Source: Parus major (taxonomy: Eukaryota; Chordata; Aves; Passeriformes; Paridae). From it: a stretch of 64,000 nucleotides of DNA. Below are positions 22,601-37,400 of this stretch, in pieces. Location: positions 9,243,487 to 9,307,486 of the forward strand of contig NC_031781.1 of assembly GCF_001522545.3 (NCBI RefSeq), read 5' to 3'. The first letter of the stretch is position 1, and each line of letters begins with the position of its first letter. The notes beneath the pieces were generated by a model. That model was not told where the DNA came from, searched no databases, and was given only the letters and a program-made list of their open reading frames with translations. A program made the translations under genes and the position numbers.

Positions 22601-25600
22601 TGAGCAGTAATGCAATAATGAATACGCCTCCCTCTGTGCTTCAGGCAGTTTTTGTAACAACCAGTGTTGAGGAATCAAAGCTAATGATAATGGCTTGTGC
22701 CTGCAGTCATTACAGCCGTGGCACACACAGTATGTGAGGCATTTAACATCAAACTCAGCAGCACCATGCAGTGAGATGGCGACAGGGCTGGGTGGAATGC
22801 AGGTCACCTCCCAACCCCGGCCACAGCCACAGGATCTGTGGCACTGCAGACAGGCACGCTCCATCTGGATGTGAGAATGAACAGCAGAATTTGGGCTGGG
22901 GATAGAACCTGCCCAAAAATGAGTGTCCACAAATCCAGGGAGCTGCTCTGATCTTCCCTTTGTCCTTCAAAGTTGATTTGATGCTGGAGTGATAGGCTTT
23001 TGTACGGTCTGGAGCTGGTGAACACCCCGAGTGGCTGTTCCCAACATCTGGGGAACTGAAGGAGAAACAAAGGAGTTTAAGGACTGGTCAGATAAGTGGA
23101 CTGAGGAAGAAATGGGATTAGGGGAACAGAAACAGAAGAGACTAGCATAAAGCTTTTGAGAAAACTCTGAGGAGAAAACTTTGAGAAAGAAGTTTGGGAA
23201 AACTTCTGAGGAGAGCACTACAGCCACCAAAAAATGGGAGAAGGAGACATAGGGGAGTACTAAAAGATTTCCCCATTTATTCCTCAGCTCAGCAGGGAAT
23301 TTAAGGATCTTTTTGACTTCAAGCCCAGAATAGTTCAAATTATTTAAAGTCCAACACTTTTTTAAAAGTACTTTGATGAGCTAGGCAGAAGACAGAGTTT
23401 CCAGGTATGTTTTATAAAAAGAATCTTACTGCTGTTAGTAAAGAACTTCTAAAAATAATGCTATACATATGTATATAAAATATATAGGACATTGTAGAAC
23501 ACTTAAAGATAAGGTTTGAAGGTAATTCCTTAGGCAGGGTAGGGCAGCCTGTCAGGAGCCACAGCTCCACACCATGCTGGGTCCCTCTGCTCCAGCAATA
23601 CAAACACACAGCCACAGCCTGGCCTGTGCTGTGGGTGCAGCCAGGGGTGATGAGTGAATCACTCCATCAAACATCAGCCAGGGCAGTACACACTGAGACA
23701 TTCCCCAAGAGAGAAGGAAAGTGTACCTCTGCTTACTTTCTATGAATATTTTTGCCATTTCCAAGTATTTGCTTTGCTTTCAACCTCTACACATCAAATG
23801 ATAGTAAATTGCAAATGTACTAGTTCCAGCTGAGCACAACTGGGGGTGAAATAGCTTTCCTTTGAAGCTGGAGCTACAGTCCACTTGAAAAACTTTAGGG
23901 AGAGCTACAGACATTTGCAAACGAGAACTGAATTTCTGACCAGGTGATTCAAAGCTTTCTGATTCATGAAACTTATTTGCAGAAGAGCTACATAATCCAT
24001 TAAGAGAGCAGCCAGTGAAATGGACCACCCCTGTAGCTAAGACAGCAATCACTGGGTAAACAGCTTATTAAAAGAATGTCATTATCTTCCAAATCAGCAG
24101 AAAAACAACATAGATCTTTATAACTATATCTTAACATTAAAAAAACATTTCTAGGTTCTTTTCATTTTTTCACTGATTGGTACATGATCATGGATCTCAG
24201 TACACATCTCAAGTAGAGGGAAAAAATGGGATCAGGATCCAGGGCTAAATCATTTTATTTCTGAACCATCCCTAGGAAGAGATGGTGAGGATCATTCATC
24301 CCACCTTGGCTCCACCACATGTTGTAACACTCTGGGAGCACTTCCCATCTCTGTTGTCAGCCTCTTCTATTGACACTTCCTCAGCCTCTTACCTGGAGTA
24401 TATTTGGGAGTGCTGGTAGAAGAGCTGACAGCTCTGTGTACACCAAAGCAATCTTCTTTTGGCAAATCAGGGCTTTCTGAGTGGCAGTAGGTGTCTGCTG
24501 GAACACAATACAGACACTGCCCCATAAATTTCCATATTACATGCATGCAAAATGCATGTGTGTGTTTTTCTGTTGTGAGCAGGGACTGAGACACAGGCAA
24601 CCAACCCCAGCAGTGCTGTGTGCAGATGAGTAGTCAGGTGCATGAAAACAGGCAGAGAAATCTGCAGAGATCTTTATGACATCAGTTATCTATGGACAAT
24701 TTCAAAATAAAACAAGCTGGAGTTAGAAATTGAGAGCTTCAATTAGCTTTTTGTAGCACCTCATTTTTTTTTTGCTTTATGCCTTGTGTGCCACGTGACC
24801 AGATACCATTCCAATATTTTTCTTCATGTCTGGGAACTAGTGAAGTATGACAGCATACAGCTGGGTCTGTATGCTTCATAAGAGGAGAAAGGGCTTGGCT
24901 ACAGAGAGTGAATCCCTGGCACATGCTATTAAAGTCTCTCTAGTGCAGAAAACCCAGATGTTGTCATCTCTCCATCTCCCCCAACTGTGACTGTGAAGTA
25001 CTTCAGCACTTCAAGTGAAACTCTGGTTTATCCTTTTGCTTCATAAACCCCCCACTCATTTAAGCAGTTGGTAGCTTCCAGCACAGCTTGCATTTTAGAG
25101 TTATGGATGATGTAAATTCAGCCTTGATTAAGCACTAAGCTAACTGCTGCTCAGATGGAAAGGGGCTGCACTAAAATATTATTTCAGTGAAACCCACACT
25201 CAGTGGAGGATGGAGAATGCATACTCTGTAATTTATTTTTTTTTTAATCAGGTTTTGTCATAGCAGAAATTTAGACTCTTAAGGAATGTCACTGCAATGT
25301 GAAATTACCTGTGGACATAGCAGACCTGCAGATTCTTATACTCTCAGAGGGATGTTGGCTGAGATCTATAGCTCTCAATAAGCATGCTTTCTACTTCTGC
25401 CTACTTTCAAGTACTGGTTTGTCACTGTAGTCATCCCAAGGGCAGCCCAGGAACTGCATAGGGCCCACATAAAATTAAGAAGTTAGTGCCCCCATCCTAG
25501 GTATTTAATCAAGAAAAAAAGCATGACCCTACTTGTTAAGTAGTGCTAGATATTCTGACTTGGGCAGAAACAGACACATGAGGGTCCCCAGTGGCAGTCA

Positions 25601-26780
25601 GACCCTGTGGGCAGCAGGAAAGGTGATGCTCAGTGCATGTGAAGGAAGGTCACTTGGCTGTGCTGCATGAAAAAAACCCTGTTAACTGCCCAGTGCAGTT
25701 CAAGCTTGCTGACTGAAGGCCAGTGTATAAAATATGTCATTATTCTCCTCAGTTATCAAGACAGCCCTTCTCAGAGTACATACTTTCCTTCCATCCAGCT
25801 CATTAAATATCAGTCTTAAAAGCAAAACAAATGAAGTGAGAAAGCAAAAGCCAGCTCACCACTGAAATAAAAGTTTAATTGAAGAGTGCCAGCTGAGTTT
25901 CACATACATGGTCAAATATTAGTAATGAAAGGTTGTAATTATTTCCCTTCTTCCCTTTAAATATTCCAAATAGATGTCTTTTGGAGAGTTAAATCCAGTA
26001 GATTAGCCCAGGCTTTAAAGCACAAGAACTGCAGGGAATAGAGCACAGAGCAAAGACCAAAGATCAAAAAACATTCCTTTAAAACAATCCTCCTTTAAAA
26101 AAAAAAAAAAAAGTGCAAAATCAATAGGTACAGTTACAGAACCTGGGTTCCACAAGGAAGCCCTTAATGGATGCTCAAGAGCATTACTTCCAGCTGCCTT
26201 AAGAGCCTTGTAGAGAAATGAGAACAAAATTACCTTTATTTCACAGTAACAACAAAAGTCAGAGTTTCTAATATTGGATGGTTATTTATTGGAAGAACTT
26301 TCTACTGGGTTTGTTTAAAAAACTTATTAAATCAGAGTTTGCCTCCTTGATCTTACACCTTCAACTGCACTTGATGACCAGAGGGGTTGCAATTTTGGGA
26401 ACTGGTCACTGATTTTTACTGCTGAAGTTCATGGTTGTCACAACTCTGCTCTTGGCAGATGATAGCCTACCTATGAGCAATGGAAAGAAAAAAAGGATGG
26501 CAGAATAATACAGAAATTATGCAAACACAAGAGTAAATGTTTAGGCTGTGATACCCATTCCGCTTGGGAAATGTAAAGGAAGACAAGCAATTAGCTGTAA
26601 GGCTCATGGATTTACTCCTTTTCTATGTGTTTTCCTGAATTTCTTCCCCCCAAATCCCTTCTTGTCTGAGCATTCCTCAGTGTCCTACTAGAGTTACCAG
26701 GAAAACTTACTGATCTTCCTTCTAACAGTTTCTACGTGACAGCTTAATATTCCCACTGGATATTTATAGAATTAATGAAA
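16640..26780. other. Intergenic between KBTBD12 and SEC61A1, nothing recognised
   Basis: About 10 kb of AT-rich DNA. The longest open frames (for example 135 codons at 20351-20758 minus and 133 codons at 22529-22930 minus) resemble no family and are rejected. No tRNA, CR1 or LTR was recognised by eye. Confidence 0.55.
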
Positions 26781-26784
26781 AACA

Positions 26785-26830
26785 AAAGTCAGAATTGGAA
26801 AAGGTCTTTTGGATCATCCTCTCCATCTCT
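26785..26830 (-). mobile_element. Eroded CR1 3' tail (tentative)
   Basis: Contains ATTGGAAAAGGTCTTTTGGA then TCATCCTCTCC, resembling the decayed CR1 3' segment in which GGAAAAGACCTTT precedes AGATCATCC. A possible CR1 terminal unit is degraded just to its left. Confidence 0.35.
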
Positions 26831-27417
26831 CTCTGCCATAAGCACTGCAGTCAAAAAAGCAACAAAAAAAGCTGGCATTTTTGCAGCCTAAAACAGGCTT
26901 GAAAGAGAAAATTGTGATGCTCTAAAATACAAATCCTGGAAGTAAATATGGATAAACTACCTTCATTTCTTTGCCTTTGTTTTTTATTCCACTTTTGTTG
27001 CTGCTTTTGTAGTTATCAAGGCCACTTCTTGCTGACAATAATTATTCTCATACAATATAGTTTAGTCTGATGTTTGTCCCTGACATTCAGTCTGTATTGC
27101 AGCATGCTGTCATTTACAACTGAGGCCCAAGAGCACCATGAGATTTCCAGTTCTCTTGTCTGTAATGCCCAGGCAGGGAGAGATACACTGCAAGGGAGGC
27201 ACCAGAGAACTGATGAACAGTTATTGGTAATTCAAATGGCATAGCAGAACTAGTAACAATTTTCTCTCTAACCTACTGTCTTCAAGCCCTACAAAAGCTA
27301 ACACTGCCTTCAAAAGCACTGTTTGAATTGTTCCTCTTCCCTGTGATTATAGCCAATTCTGTTGGTAGAAAATTAGCCTTATGATACTCCATTACAGCTA
27401 TTCCCATTATATAAACA

Positions 27418-28302
27418 TTTATTGTTTAACACATTTCTCCTTTCCTGTAGCTGCAATGCTGATGTGCAGATAATACTTGTCTCATTTATTACTTTTTAGT
27501 TTGCATCTCCCTATTCATCTCTCAAGGAAAGTTTCCTGAGCTCTAAGATCCTGGTCACACCAGACTTTGTAATAAATAGGATTTATATGAAAATTTAAGA
27601 TTCTTCTTGTCTTTGGTAGAGACTGCCTACCAGCCTGACTGAAAGACTCATTTGTGACTTGCTGCCAAAGGATTTGTTTTCTACTAGCATGGGTTCAGGT
27701 CTATTAGCAAAGACAGGATGTCTTGACTGTTATGTCTGTGCTTTGGATAATGTTTGCAGGAGCTGGTATTCTTGGCTAATGGACCTTGGCTAATGGGATT
27801 TTGTTTCAAACAAAGGCTTTTCTATGTTTTACCTTTGCATCAGTCAATTACAGTCTGGCCCTTGTTTTTCATCAGCTGACTTAATCTATCTCTTAGCTTC
27901 CTGCATGGCTTAGTAGATCCAAGTGGGATGAACAGCAAAGGAGGAATTTCCCTGGCTAGAGCTTTCTGTCATACACCTGCAGTGAGCTCAGCCCTGGGCT
28001 GCCATTGTGCCTATGAGGGAAAAGGTTCCAGCAGCCCAGGCTTCACCCAGCACTGGAGCTTGCACAGCCAGATTGAAGAGCCACACACAAAGGCTGGACA
28101 ACCTTGGCTTTCAACCACAGAAGTCCAGAGCATCAGCACTGTCAAATTAAGCATCATCAGATAAGCACAGCTCAAAGGCAATTATGTCCTTAAGCACATG
28201 TTGCCCTTTCCTCTTTGTGGGATTCAGCTGTGATCCAGAGCCAATGCAGCATTTGTTTCCCCAGATTCTTCAGTCTCTGCAGAATCTGGAGGCCCTGAAC
28301 TT
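27418..28302 (-). other. KBTBD12: Candidate KBTBD12 3' UTR
   Basis: Sequence after the KBTBD12 stop. The first canonical minus-strand AATAAA signals are at 27485-27490 and 27418-27423, about 0.8-0.9 kb from the stop. The downstream U/GU content is unremarkable, so the true end could be further left. Confidence 0.45.
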
Positions 28303-28472
28303 CTATTGGCTCACTAAGTCTGGAGGAGGAGGGATAAGATCCCGCGGGTTCAGCCGAGCAACGAGGCAAACATCGTAACTGTCGTGCATGAGGACATCGG
28401 TGGCCACCACGTTCCACTGGTTCTCCCACGTATCCAGCTCAAGGATCTCTTTGGTGATAACTTCATGACGAG
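28303..28472 (-). CDS. KBTBD12: KBTBD12 coding exon 5 with stop
   Basis: 170 bp encoding Ala564 (split) to Gln619 and a TAG stop at 28303-28305. [20 protein letters not shown] forms the last blade, and [20 protein letters not shown] the conserved tail. The end DLVSQ is a few residues shorter than the human end as I recall. The acceptor is TTTGTTTTTCAG. It is too fragmented to stand out as an ORF and was found by extending the Kelch frame after FHGA. Confidence 0.93.
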
Positions 28473-31400
28473 CTGAAAAACAAAGGCAACAGCAGCAGGC
28501 ATCAGGGGCAAGTCAGAAAGGATCAGAGAGATTTGGGCAGTTGTTATTATGAACCTTCTGAAGTGGGAAATTAAAAGGTAATTTCTGTGATACTAACACT
28601 GCGCAAAGAGCACGTGAGTTGTCAACATACAGCAAATTAAATAGTGCAGATGGAAATCTTCACAGTGCATTCAGTTCTCACACTCTGGGTGCCAGGTGCA
28701 GCTGCAAAGACAAAAGCATCAAGTGCTCCATCTTTTACAAGTATGCAGGTGGCATTTTATCCTGCAGTCAATTGTCAGATGCTCATCTTTTAGAGACAGA
28801 GTATTGCCTCTTGTTCACAAGTGTGCCTGCATGCAGTGTTGTCTTATCTTTGCCCCAGCCAAGATGCAATTCTCAGCCTGAAGGAAGCACTCCAATACTA
28901 TGGCTTTTCTTGGGTGCACAATCTGGACATCCTGTGATTTAGGAAGAAATAAAGACAGAAAAAAAACCCCAAACCCCAAGGGTCTAAATGCACTTTAGGT
29001 GTTCCAAAATGCTGAGGAATTTGTCATGGACAGGCAGGTTAGAAGAATGCCATTAAATCACAGCCAATCTCCAGACAAGGAGCTTTTTACAAAGACACAA
29101 AAAATGAAAGAATCACCACAAAGCAGAGATCCAGCAGTGCTATACTGAAATTCTTACAGGACCAGAAACCTTTTCTTTGCTAACAACAGTCCTGAGCTCT
29201 GCAACAATTGTTACTCAAAGCCAATGTTTCCTAAAAATAAAACCATCTTTTATTTCTGCTCACTTTTTCTTTTCATCTTGAAGTTGCTTTCTCACAGCAA
29301 GTGACCTTAGCCTAAACTTTCCTTACTTTGAGCTGAAGACATGCACGTGCTTTGCCATCAGATGGGCCTTGGGAGGGATGTATTAAAAGCCAGGCCTCGG
29401 ACTTCCAAGGACACTTCACAGGTAATGGGAAAAGAACCATCATAGCAAGAAACATTGTATACCCAATGCTGTTTTACTGAGTCTTAAGAGACAGGTGACA
29501 GGATAAAATTTACAGGCTCCAGAGTGAGATTCCCATTCAGCTACCCCTTATGGGAAGTGATTTTGTACAATCAAACCTGCAGCAACAGCCCTGCCTCACA
29601 TTTATCAACTGCACCTCATGGTTTAGGCACTGCTCTTGTGTGAAACTGATGCTAAGGGATTGAAGGGCAAAAGAATGAAAGCAGAGGAGTTTTCATCCAG
29701 AGACACAGGTTGTTTCTCAAGTTAGAAACAGATTACATATTTCTCCAGGGGACAGCAACCCTGGGGGTTTGGTACCCCCAAGAAAATGTTGTTATGGTTT
29801 AGGTTCCATGCAAATAATAATGTTATAATAATGTAGTGTGATGGGATTTAAAATATCCCTAAGGCTCCCTTGCAATGGGGAGCTTTGGGATGTGGGGAGG
29901 TCAGATGGAAACAAGACTTCTCCTCCTCCCAGGAGCTGGCTTCCTTGCTGAGTGGATACAGGACAGCTCTGTTTTCTGCAGGTCCTGAACATGCACAAGT
30001 TTCGTGGACATTTCTGCATATTTTTGTTATGCTTATCTAAGATAATCCCCCACTAGTCATTCACCATTGCCCTCTTTCATCTGGATAAAGGAGGGCAGCA
30101 CAGCATTTCTACCCCTGCTTCAACAACCTGTTCTCATTTCTTCCCCTGTTGTGTCACAATTTATTGTGGTATGATTTTTGTTGGTCCACAGCCAGACCAC
30201 TGGGGCTCTCATAGATCTCCACAAAAATCTATGAGATCTATCTCCAGAAGCTTATTCTCCATGAGCTTTGAGTAAGATTTCAGGATATAATCTCACCTGA
30301 ATAGTCTTTGTTCCATTCCTTTCTGTGAAACAAGTTGTGATGGTTTGCTTTTTGAACCTGGAGCTTTATAGGTGAATAATAATACAGTGGGAGGCTGCAC
30401 CCATTCAAGATAGAAGACAGCAAACTGCTAAAAAAAGCCATTTACAAGTGAAGAGAGAAGACATGACTGAAAAAGAGCAAACAAATAGCACGTGCCAGTG
30501 CCAGCAAACTCCTGTATGACCCTGCAAGAGTGAAGAGGTTTTTCCTGAGGCAAATACAGAAACACAAACAGACCAAAGCTGTGACGTAGGAGGCTCCTGT
30601 CTCTGTGGTTTTTTTATTAGATAGTCTCTTTTATGCAATAAATTTTTGTGCCTGGATTTTCTTTGGCATGGATGATGACAAAAATGAGACAATCAGAGGA
30701 AAAATAATCAAATGCTGGAACTAAGACATTCCATGAGTGATTGCAACACTTCAGAAAAAAAATAATTCATAATTAAAACATCAAAGGCAGATTCAGCAAC
30801 CCTTTCTTACAAGCCTTGCTGTGTTTTTTCCTGACCTTGGGTGACTCTCAACCTTTGTGTCCCTTGTTTCCTTTTTCTGTGGGATATTCTAACTGGTTTT
30901 GTTCCACTCTTGAAATTCAGTTTTCCAGCACATGGAGTGTTAGTTAACTCTTAACCCTTGAGAGATAAAAAGAGTATTTTTTTTTTTAAACAAGGGAAGC
31001 AGTAATTTCTCTAGCCTTATCTTGTTTAAAGGAAATTAAACAGCACCCTTTAGATGAGAAAGTTCATGTGAGGCAAAGCACTACTTAAAATAGTCACACT
31101 TCAGAAAAAAAATTACACCTTTTCTATTTAAAAGAGAAATGAGCTGAGGAACTTCAGTTCTCAAGCCTTATTTTTTAGATTTATTTTTTTCCTTAGTTTT
31201 TCTTGGTAAGAACAACAGAAAAGGTGGTGCTTTTCAAAGAGAATAACACCTTTGATTCTAGGCTGTAATGCTGGATTTGGGCTTTAATCCAAATAAACAG
31301 TTTGAAGGTACAAATAATTCCTGATTCTTCTTCATTGATTTGCCTTATTTAATTGCAATTTTTAAAAGGCAATATCTTAGCAGCCAATATTGCTCACAGG

Positions 31401-34400
31401 AGAATCATGGGACACATACAAAAAGAAATTGGCTGTATTACAGAGATTACCTTTGTAAAAAGCCACCCCACACACCTCTCTGTGCTCATAGCATTATTCT
31501 GTCTCACCAGACAACCACCCTATAGGAAATGAAATATTCCGTATAGGAACGAAGGGATTTCACTCATTATATCTCTACAAAATGAGGCAGTGTTTTTCTG
31601 AACATTCTTGTTTAACCATGAGAAGTTCTAAGAAACTTTCTTACACTCTGTTTTTCTGCACAGGGTTTAAACCACTTTATATTAGAGTTATTCTACTGTA
31701 CAAACCTAACCCTGATGCAGATCCTTTTCTAGCAGTAAAACTGTGATTTATTCATACTCAGGAAAGAAAGACTCTACACCAGCAAAGGTTTCATTAATCC
31801 CAGCATAACTTAATCCCCACCAGAAACTGTGATATGTTAAAAACAGTCAGAAATCTTTTGGTACATTTTTGTCTTCTTGATGTACAAGTGCAGGCTGAAG
31901 GTTAACAATGAGCCCACAAATCCATTTCTTCCCAGTGACAAGCCTTAAATTACACCTGAAAATGTTTAATTTATAAGTGTTAAAATTGTATTTTATATAT
32001 GCAAATATAGTAATCAAAACAAAATTAGTCTAATCTTTAACTTTTATATTCTGGTCTGCAAACAAAACACTTTCCCACAATTTTTCATATTATTTTTTTC
32101 TTTGAATGTGGAGAAAGAAGAAGAAAAAGATTAGTTTTCAGTAAGTGATTGCCTACACTCCATATACACAAACATGTTTTTTCTTGGAAATGTTTGTGAT
32201 TCACTCCCCAAATATGACCAGACTTCATTTTATGCCATAAGTTTTCTCATGCCATTTGAATCAGGATTGAACATAAAACAGGATGAATGATTCTTGGAAA
32301 GACCCACAGAGTGACTGCAGGCAACATAAATATTTGATGTGCTTTTTCATCTCTTTTCTTGAGGGTTTGTTTGTTTGGTTTGTTGTTGTTTTTTTTTTTA
32401 AACCACATTCCAATTCTGATTTGGAGGCTGGAAAGGAAGGAAGGAATCAGTTTCCATATGACAATAGTATTTATTACCATTTTTGGTTTTTTTTTGACTT
32501 TTCTTTCTCTTTCTCATTGTAACTGAAAATTCAGGTTTTGAATTTTCAAACAATTATTTGGTTTTGAGTTGGGAGGGCTAAAGGGAGGCAGATGTAGAAG
32601 AATTAAGCAATGTGCTTAGGAGGTAGAAAATCCATATTTCATCCAGGACTACTAACCATTAAGCTGTTATGTTTGTAAGCCAAGATAAATAAATTCACTC
32701 TGCTGTAGCCTGCTCATTGTCTAGAGGACTGAACTAAAAAAAAAAAAACAAAACCAAATTCATTCTGAATTTCCATTCACTTGAGTTAAATCTATGGCAA
32801 GTTTGCTGAAATATGGCTGAAATTTCATTGTTTCTTCCAGAAGCCCATTGACATCAGCTGGGAAGTTGAGAGCAGGTGCCAAGTCACAAGTCATGATGCA
32901 CCAGTGCAAGGCTGAGCTAGCCAAAGCATTTTGGGACAAGTTCACCTGCCTTTTAGCAGTGACAGAGCAGTGACACCTTGTGTGCTGGGGAAAGCCTCAG
33001 TGTCACATCTGTCCTTGAGCTCTGTGTCGTGGGACATCTTCACACAGGCCACTTGTTTGAGCTCCTCCTGATGCTGGTTCTCAGGTTGATACAACATTTT
33101 TTCCTTTCCAGTTTGAAGGTTCCCAATATGCTCTGTATTCTTCTGCAGTATATCAATCTATATAGATAAAAGAAAAGGACACCAAACCTGCAGCAGTTGA
33201 ACTGCTGTCTTTTCTGCTCTTGTGATGGAAAAAAACCCACCTGAATATCACAAGGTGCTTGCCAATTCAACAGTCCTTGAAATATTTACTCAGGTGTTTC
33301 CTTCACTTGTCCACCCAGTTCTTGACAGCAAACAGCCGCCCAGAGCTGCCTTGAAGCATTTCAGCCCCCACTGCTGTTTTTTACCTGTTTTGTCATGCCA
33401 TTATCTGCACCAGAGAATGATTTCAAACATATGGGACTAGCCTCTGCTACTTATCTTCCTCGCCACTAATAGCTGCTTCCATAATTACATGAGGCAGAGT
33501 TAGGTGACCTGGGAATTCATATTTGTGTTGCAATGGGATAGAAGTGCATTTAGATTATTACTACCAGATGTCCTGGCTTCTCATTTGCAGTAGGAAAAAT
33601 AATAAGTTCATCAAGTCTGTGGTCTTCAATCCCATTTGTGCGTGTGAGCCGCTCCCTAACTCCACCAGCCTCAGTAGTGAGACACAGCCAGCCCCCTTGT
33701 GAGGTCAAGGACATCCATCATCTGTGCCTGTGGGCACAAGCAGGCAGAGAATACACAGGAGAGACAACTTGGCTTGGCTGTTTAACATGCTGGCCAGCCT
33801 TCATGATGTGAAGTACCAAGGCAGTGTATCCCACCAGACACACCCAAAGCTGGGAGGAAGGTTGGGCCTTGAATTTAGCACTGTGACAGCTTATTGCTTT
33901 CCCAGCACCTGCATGGAGTAAGGTAAGATATTCATTCTCATAGACAGATCTTCTTTCCTCCTGATCTGCTGTGCAGTTCTTCAGGACCATTGTTTCATGA
34001 TCCACCCATTCACTCACAAATCAATGGGCAATAAAATAAATATATATATATATATATATAAAATGGGCTGGCCTACAGAGGGGAGCTTCTAATTCAGTTG
34101 CTTCAACTGTTAACCTTGGGATTAACCCAGCTGCTTAAGCTTTTAAAATCTTTCAGATTTTGCCTGCTCTTCATGGCCAATGCCTCTTTCAGGCACAATC
34201 TTACAAGTAGGTGTTAGCAGGATCAAAGGATCACAGGTTACAGAGGCAGCGAGTCAATGCAATGTGAACTCATATAGGTAAAAACAGCAAATCAGAGTAA
34301 GAGCTATTTGGCTCAGCCCATCCTGAAAGACTAAATGCCTTACAATAGGTTCATATATAATTTATAGAAGATATAAAACATGTTTAGACTGTGTGCACAG

Positions 34401-37400
34401 CAGGCAGTTTTGAACACAAAGAAGATGTCATACATGGCTACAAGCCATGTTTCTAAACAACCTATTGACCTCTTCAGCAATTAATTAAAATGCATTAAAA
34501 TATCTATTAATCATTCATTAACCCTTTATAAACAATAAATGAGCCTCAGTAAGAGGCAGGACTGAATAGCTAATATCACTCTTCTGGAGAGTGAGAAGGT
34601 CAAATTTAGATGTGAAATGAGCAGGTGCTGCTGCCCAGCAATTCCCCTGACCTGAATTGGCCTCATTTATGGCAGCACATTTCCAGCTAATGAGCAGGGT
34701 AGATGAGCAGCCCTCCCTGGGCAGGCAGCATCTGCAGAGGTCTCTCCCAGTGCCAGCAGCTCATGTTGGTGCTGGGGGAGAATTTGGTGAAAGGTCAAGC
34801 TGCATTCTTTGGGGTGGCTTTGAGCTGCAGAGCCCTGAGCAGAGTCCTGTGCTGAGCAAAATACAAGGGCCCTGAATCCCTTCCATTGGTGGGAATATTT
34901 ATTCTAATGGCAACAACTGTGGGCAGGAGAACTTTAATTATTCATCTGTGCACACTAAATTTTAACAGAGGGAAACAAACAGTGCTGCAGATAAGCAGCC
35001 CGGGGTTTGAACTTCTGCTTTATTTAGCTGGGAACATGGGAAGGTGCTGGAGAACCAGGTTTTGTTCCAATCTCTCAACCCCCAAGCTTCACAAGTGCAG
35101 TATTTAATGTGCCAGACTCTTTAATATGTCTATATTTAATTCCAGTAATGTTCCATAACCACTATAATAAAAAACAAGCACTAGAATGATTCTCCATCTA
35201 AATCACATAATGGAGAAGACTAAAGGGAACAACTTTTATGGGAGATTAGTCAAAATAAATAACTATTAAGCTAGTCCACTGTTTGAAGTGGGCAGTGTGG
35301 AGATAGAAATTCATTAGCTCAGCTGCAATACAGTAATTACGACACAGTTCTGCACTGCTGCAAGCAGAGCTGCTTCTATTCCAATGCATGGATTGCAGAT
35401 TATGTAAATGAGGAAGAATAGGCTAGAAAATTAATCTAAGGTAAATTTGGGGGGTTCTTTTTGGTTTATTTTAAGAATCAAAATTAATACAGGTAATAGG
35501 ACTATCACTAACACCTATCCTGGGTAACAGTTGCAAGCACAAAACAATTTAGATTCTTGCATGTCTGCTTCATAGATATTTCTTCCTTTTTCTCTTCCTC
35601 TGGCTGTAGCACTATTCAAGTGAAAAGTTAATTTCTACTTTATATCAGTAAGTAAATAACAAAACTGTATTAAGCAGCCCTGGTCCCACATGAGACTAAA
35701 CACATTACAGAAATTTTCAACATATATGGTAGGGAAGCAGTACATTCACCTTCTCTGTTCCAAGCTACATGGGAGGGAGATGGCAAAACTACCAGTTCAG
35801 AGACAGACAGTTCTACAACAAGCCCCATTACCTGATAAAATTATAAGACCTTTTAGGGGATATGTGCTGCTAAGAGCAGATCTATTAAACATTTCATAAT
35901 TTGCATTGCGGTGGTTGTACCTGTACTTTGCACATCAGCTGATGTCACATGGGTGACAGTATCACAGTAAAGGTGGTATTTTAATTAACTTCATAGAATT
36001 GCTTAGGCTGGAAAATCCCTCTAAGATCACCAAGTCCAACCGTTAGCCCAGCACTGCCAAGCCACTGCTAACTCATGTCCCTCAGTGCCACAACTACAAG
36101 GCTTTTAAACACCTCCAGGGATGGTGATTCCACCACTGTACTGGGCAGCCCATTTTGGTGCTTGAAAGTGCTTTTAGTGAAGAATTTTTCCTTAATATCC
36201 AATCTAAACCTCCCTGGCATAACTTGGGGCTGTTTCCTCATCTTGTCACACCTGGGAGAAGAGCCAACCCCCACCTGGCTGCAATCTCCTTTCAGGTGTT
36301 GAAGAGCCATAAGGTCCCCCCTGATCCTCCTTTTCTCCAGGCTAAACACTCCCAGCTACTGCCAAGGAGACTTGTGCTCCAGCCCCTTCCCCAGCTCCAG
36401 TGCCCTTCTCTGGGCACACTCCAGCACCTCAATGTCTTTTGTGTACTGAGGGGCCCAAATCTGAACCCAGGATTTGAGCTGTGGCTTCAACAGTGCCCAG
36501 TGCAGGGGGACAATCACTGCCCTGGTCCTGCTGGCCACACATTGCTGATACAGCCAGGATGCTTTGAGTTTAAAAAAAAAATAAAAAAAAAAATCAACTC
36601 TGCATTTAAGTTTCCTTCTTTCAAATCTAAGAAACAGCCAGCTGGACTAATATCTATAGCCTGAAACTAAAGCCACACTTCCCAGACACCAGATACAGGC
36701 TACAAGTGACAGTGACAGCAGATGACATGGTTCCAGCAAGTAGGCACACACCCTTTCATTACTTTTACCAGAAAAACATATTTATAATGCTCAGAAGCAA
36801 ACAAAAAGAAAGGGAACCTGATCTGGCAGGCATTTTACAATGTGCAATCCTGCATACCTGAAGAGCTGCTCCCCCCTCCATCAGGGAGCCACGCTAATGA
36901 GGCTGCTTCTGCTGGGCACAGGCTGATGTCAGTAGCTGTCAGCCTGTGCAGGTTGACAGGTTTTTGTTCAATGAAGAGAAAATAAAACATGTCAACAAGA
37001 ATACTGTACAGTCAGGCTGTAAAGACTGGTTCAAAATCCATGCTTACAGCAGGAAATGTGGCAGTATTTTAGCAGAAATCTGTCTGGCTGTTGCACACTG
37101 AGCCCTGCTGAGTATTCATACTAGAGGTAATGTTTTCCCTCTGTGCTGAACTATAAACTAATGGAAAAAAATTAAAAAGTGTCTGATTATCTTGATGAAT
37201 GCTACAACAGTGCTAGAAAATGACAACACTCATGACACAAGGCTTCATGAGCTGGCTGGAGCTGAGGCAAACATGTTAACAGCTCCTGTTTACCATAGTA
37301 GTTTTAGTGGAAAACGAGCTAATTTGTATAAGCTGCTGGATAACAGATGAATAAACTGTTTGTATAAACTACTGGCCATCAGATGTTTCCTCCTTGCTAA

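Noticed and set aside
22529..22930. 133-codon minus-strand frame
   Set aside because: No domain; composition matches the surrounding noncoding DNA.
36155..36664. 169-codon plus-strand frame
   Set aside because: Antisense of the CR1 reverse-transcriptase tail.
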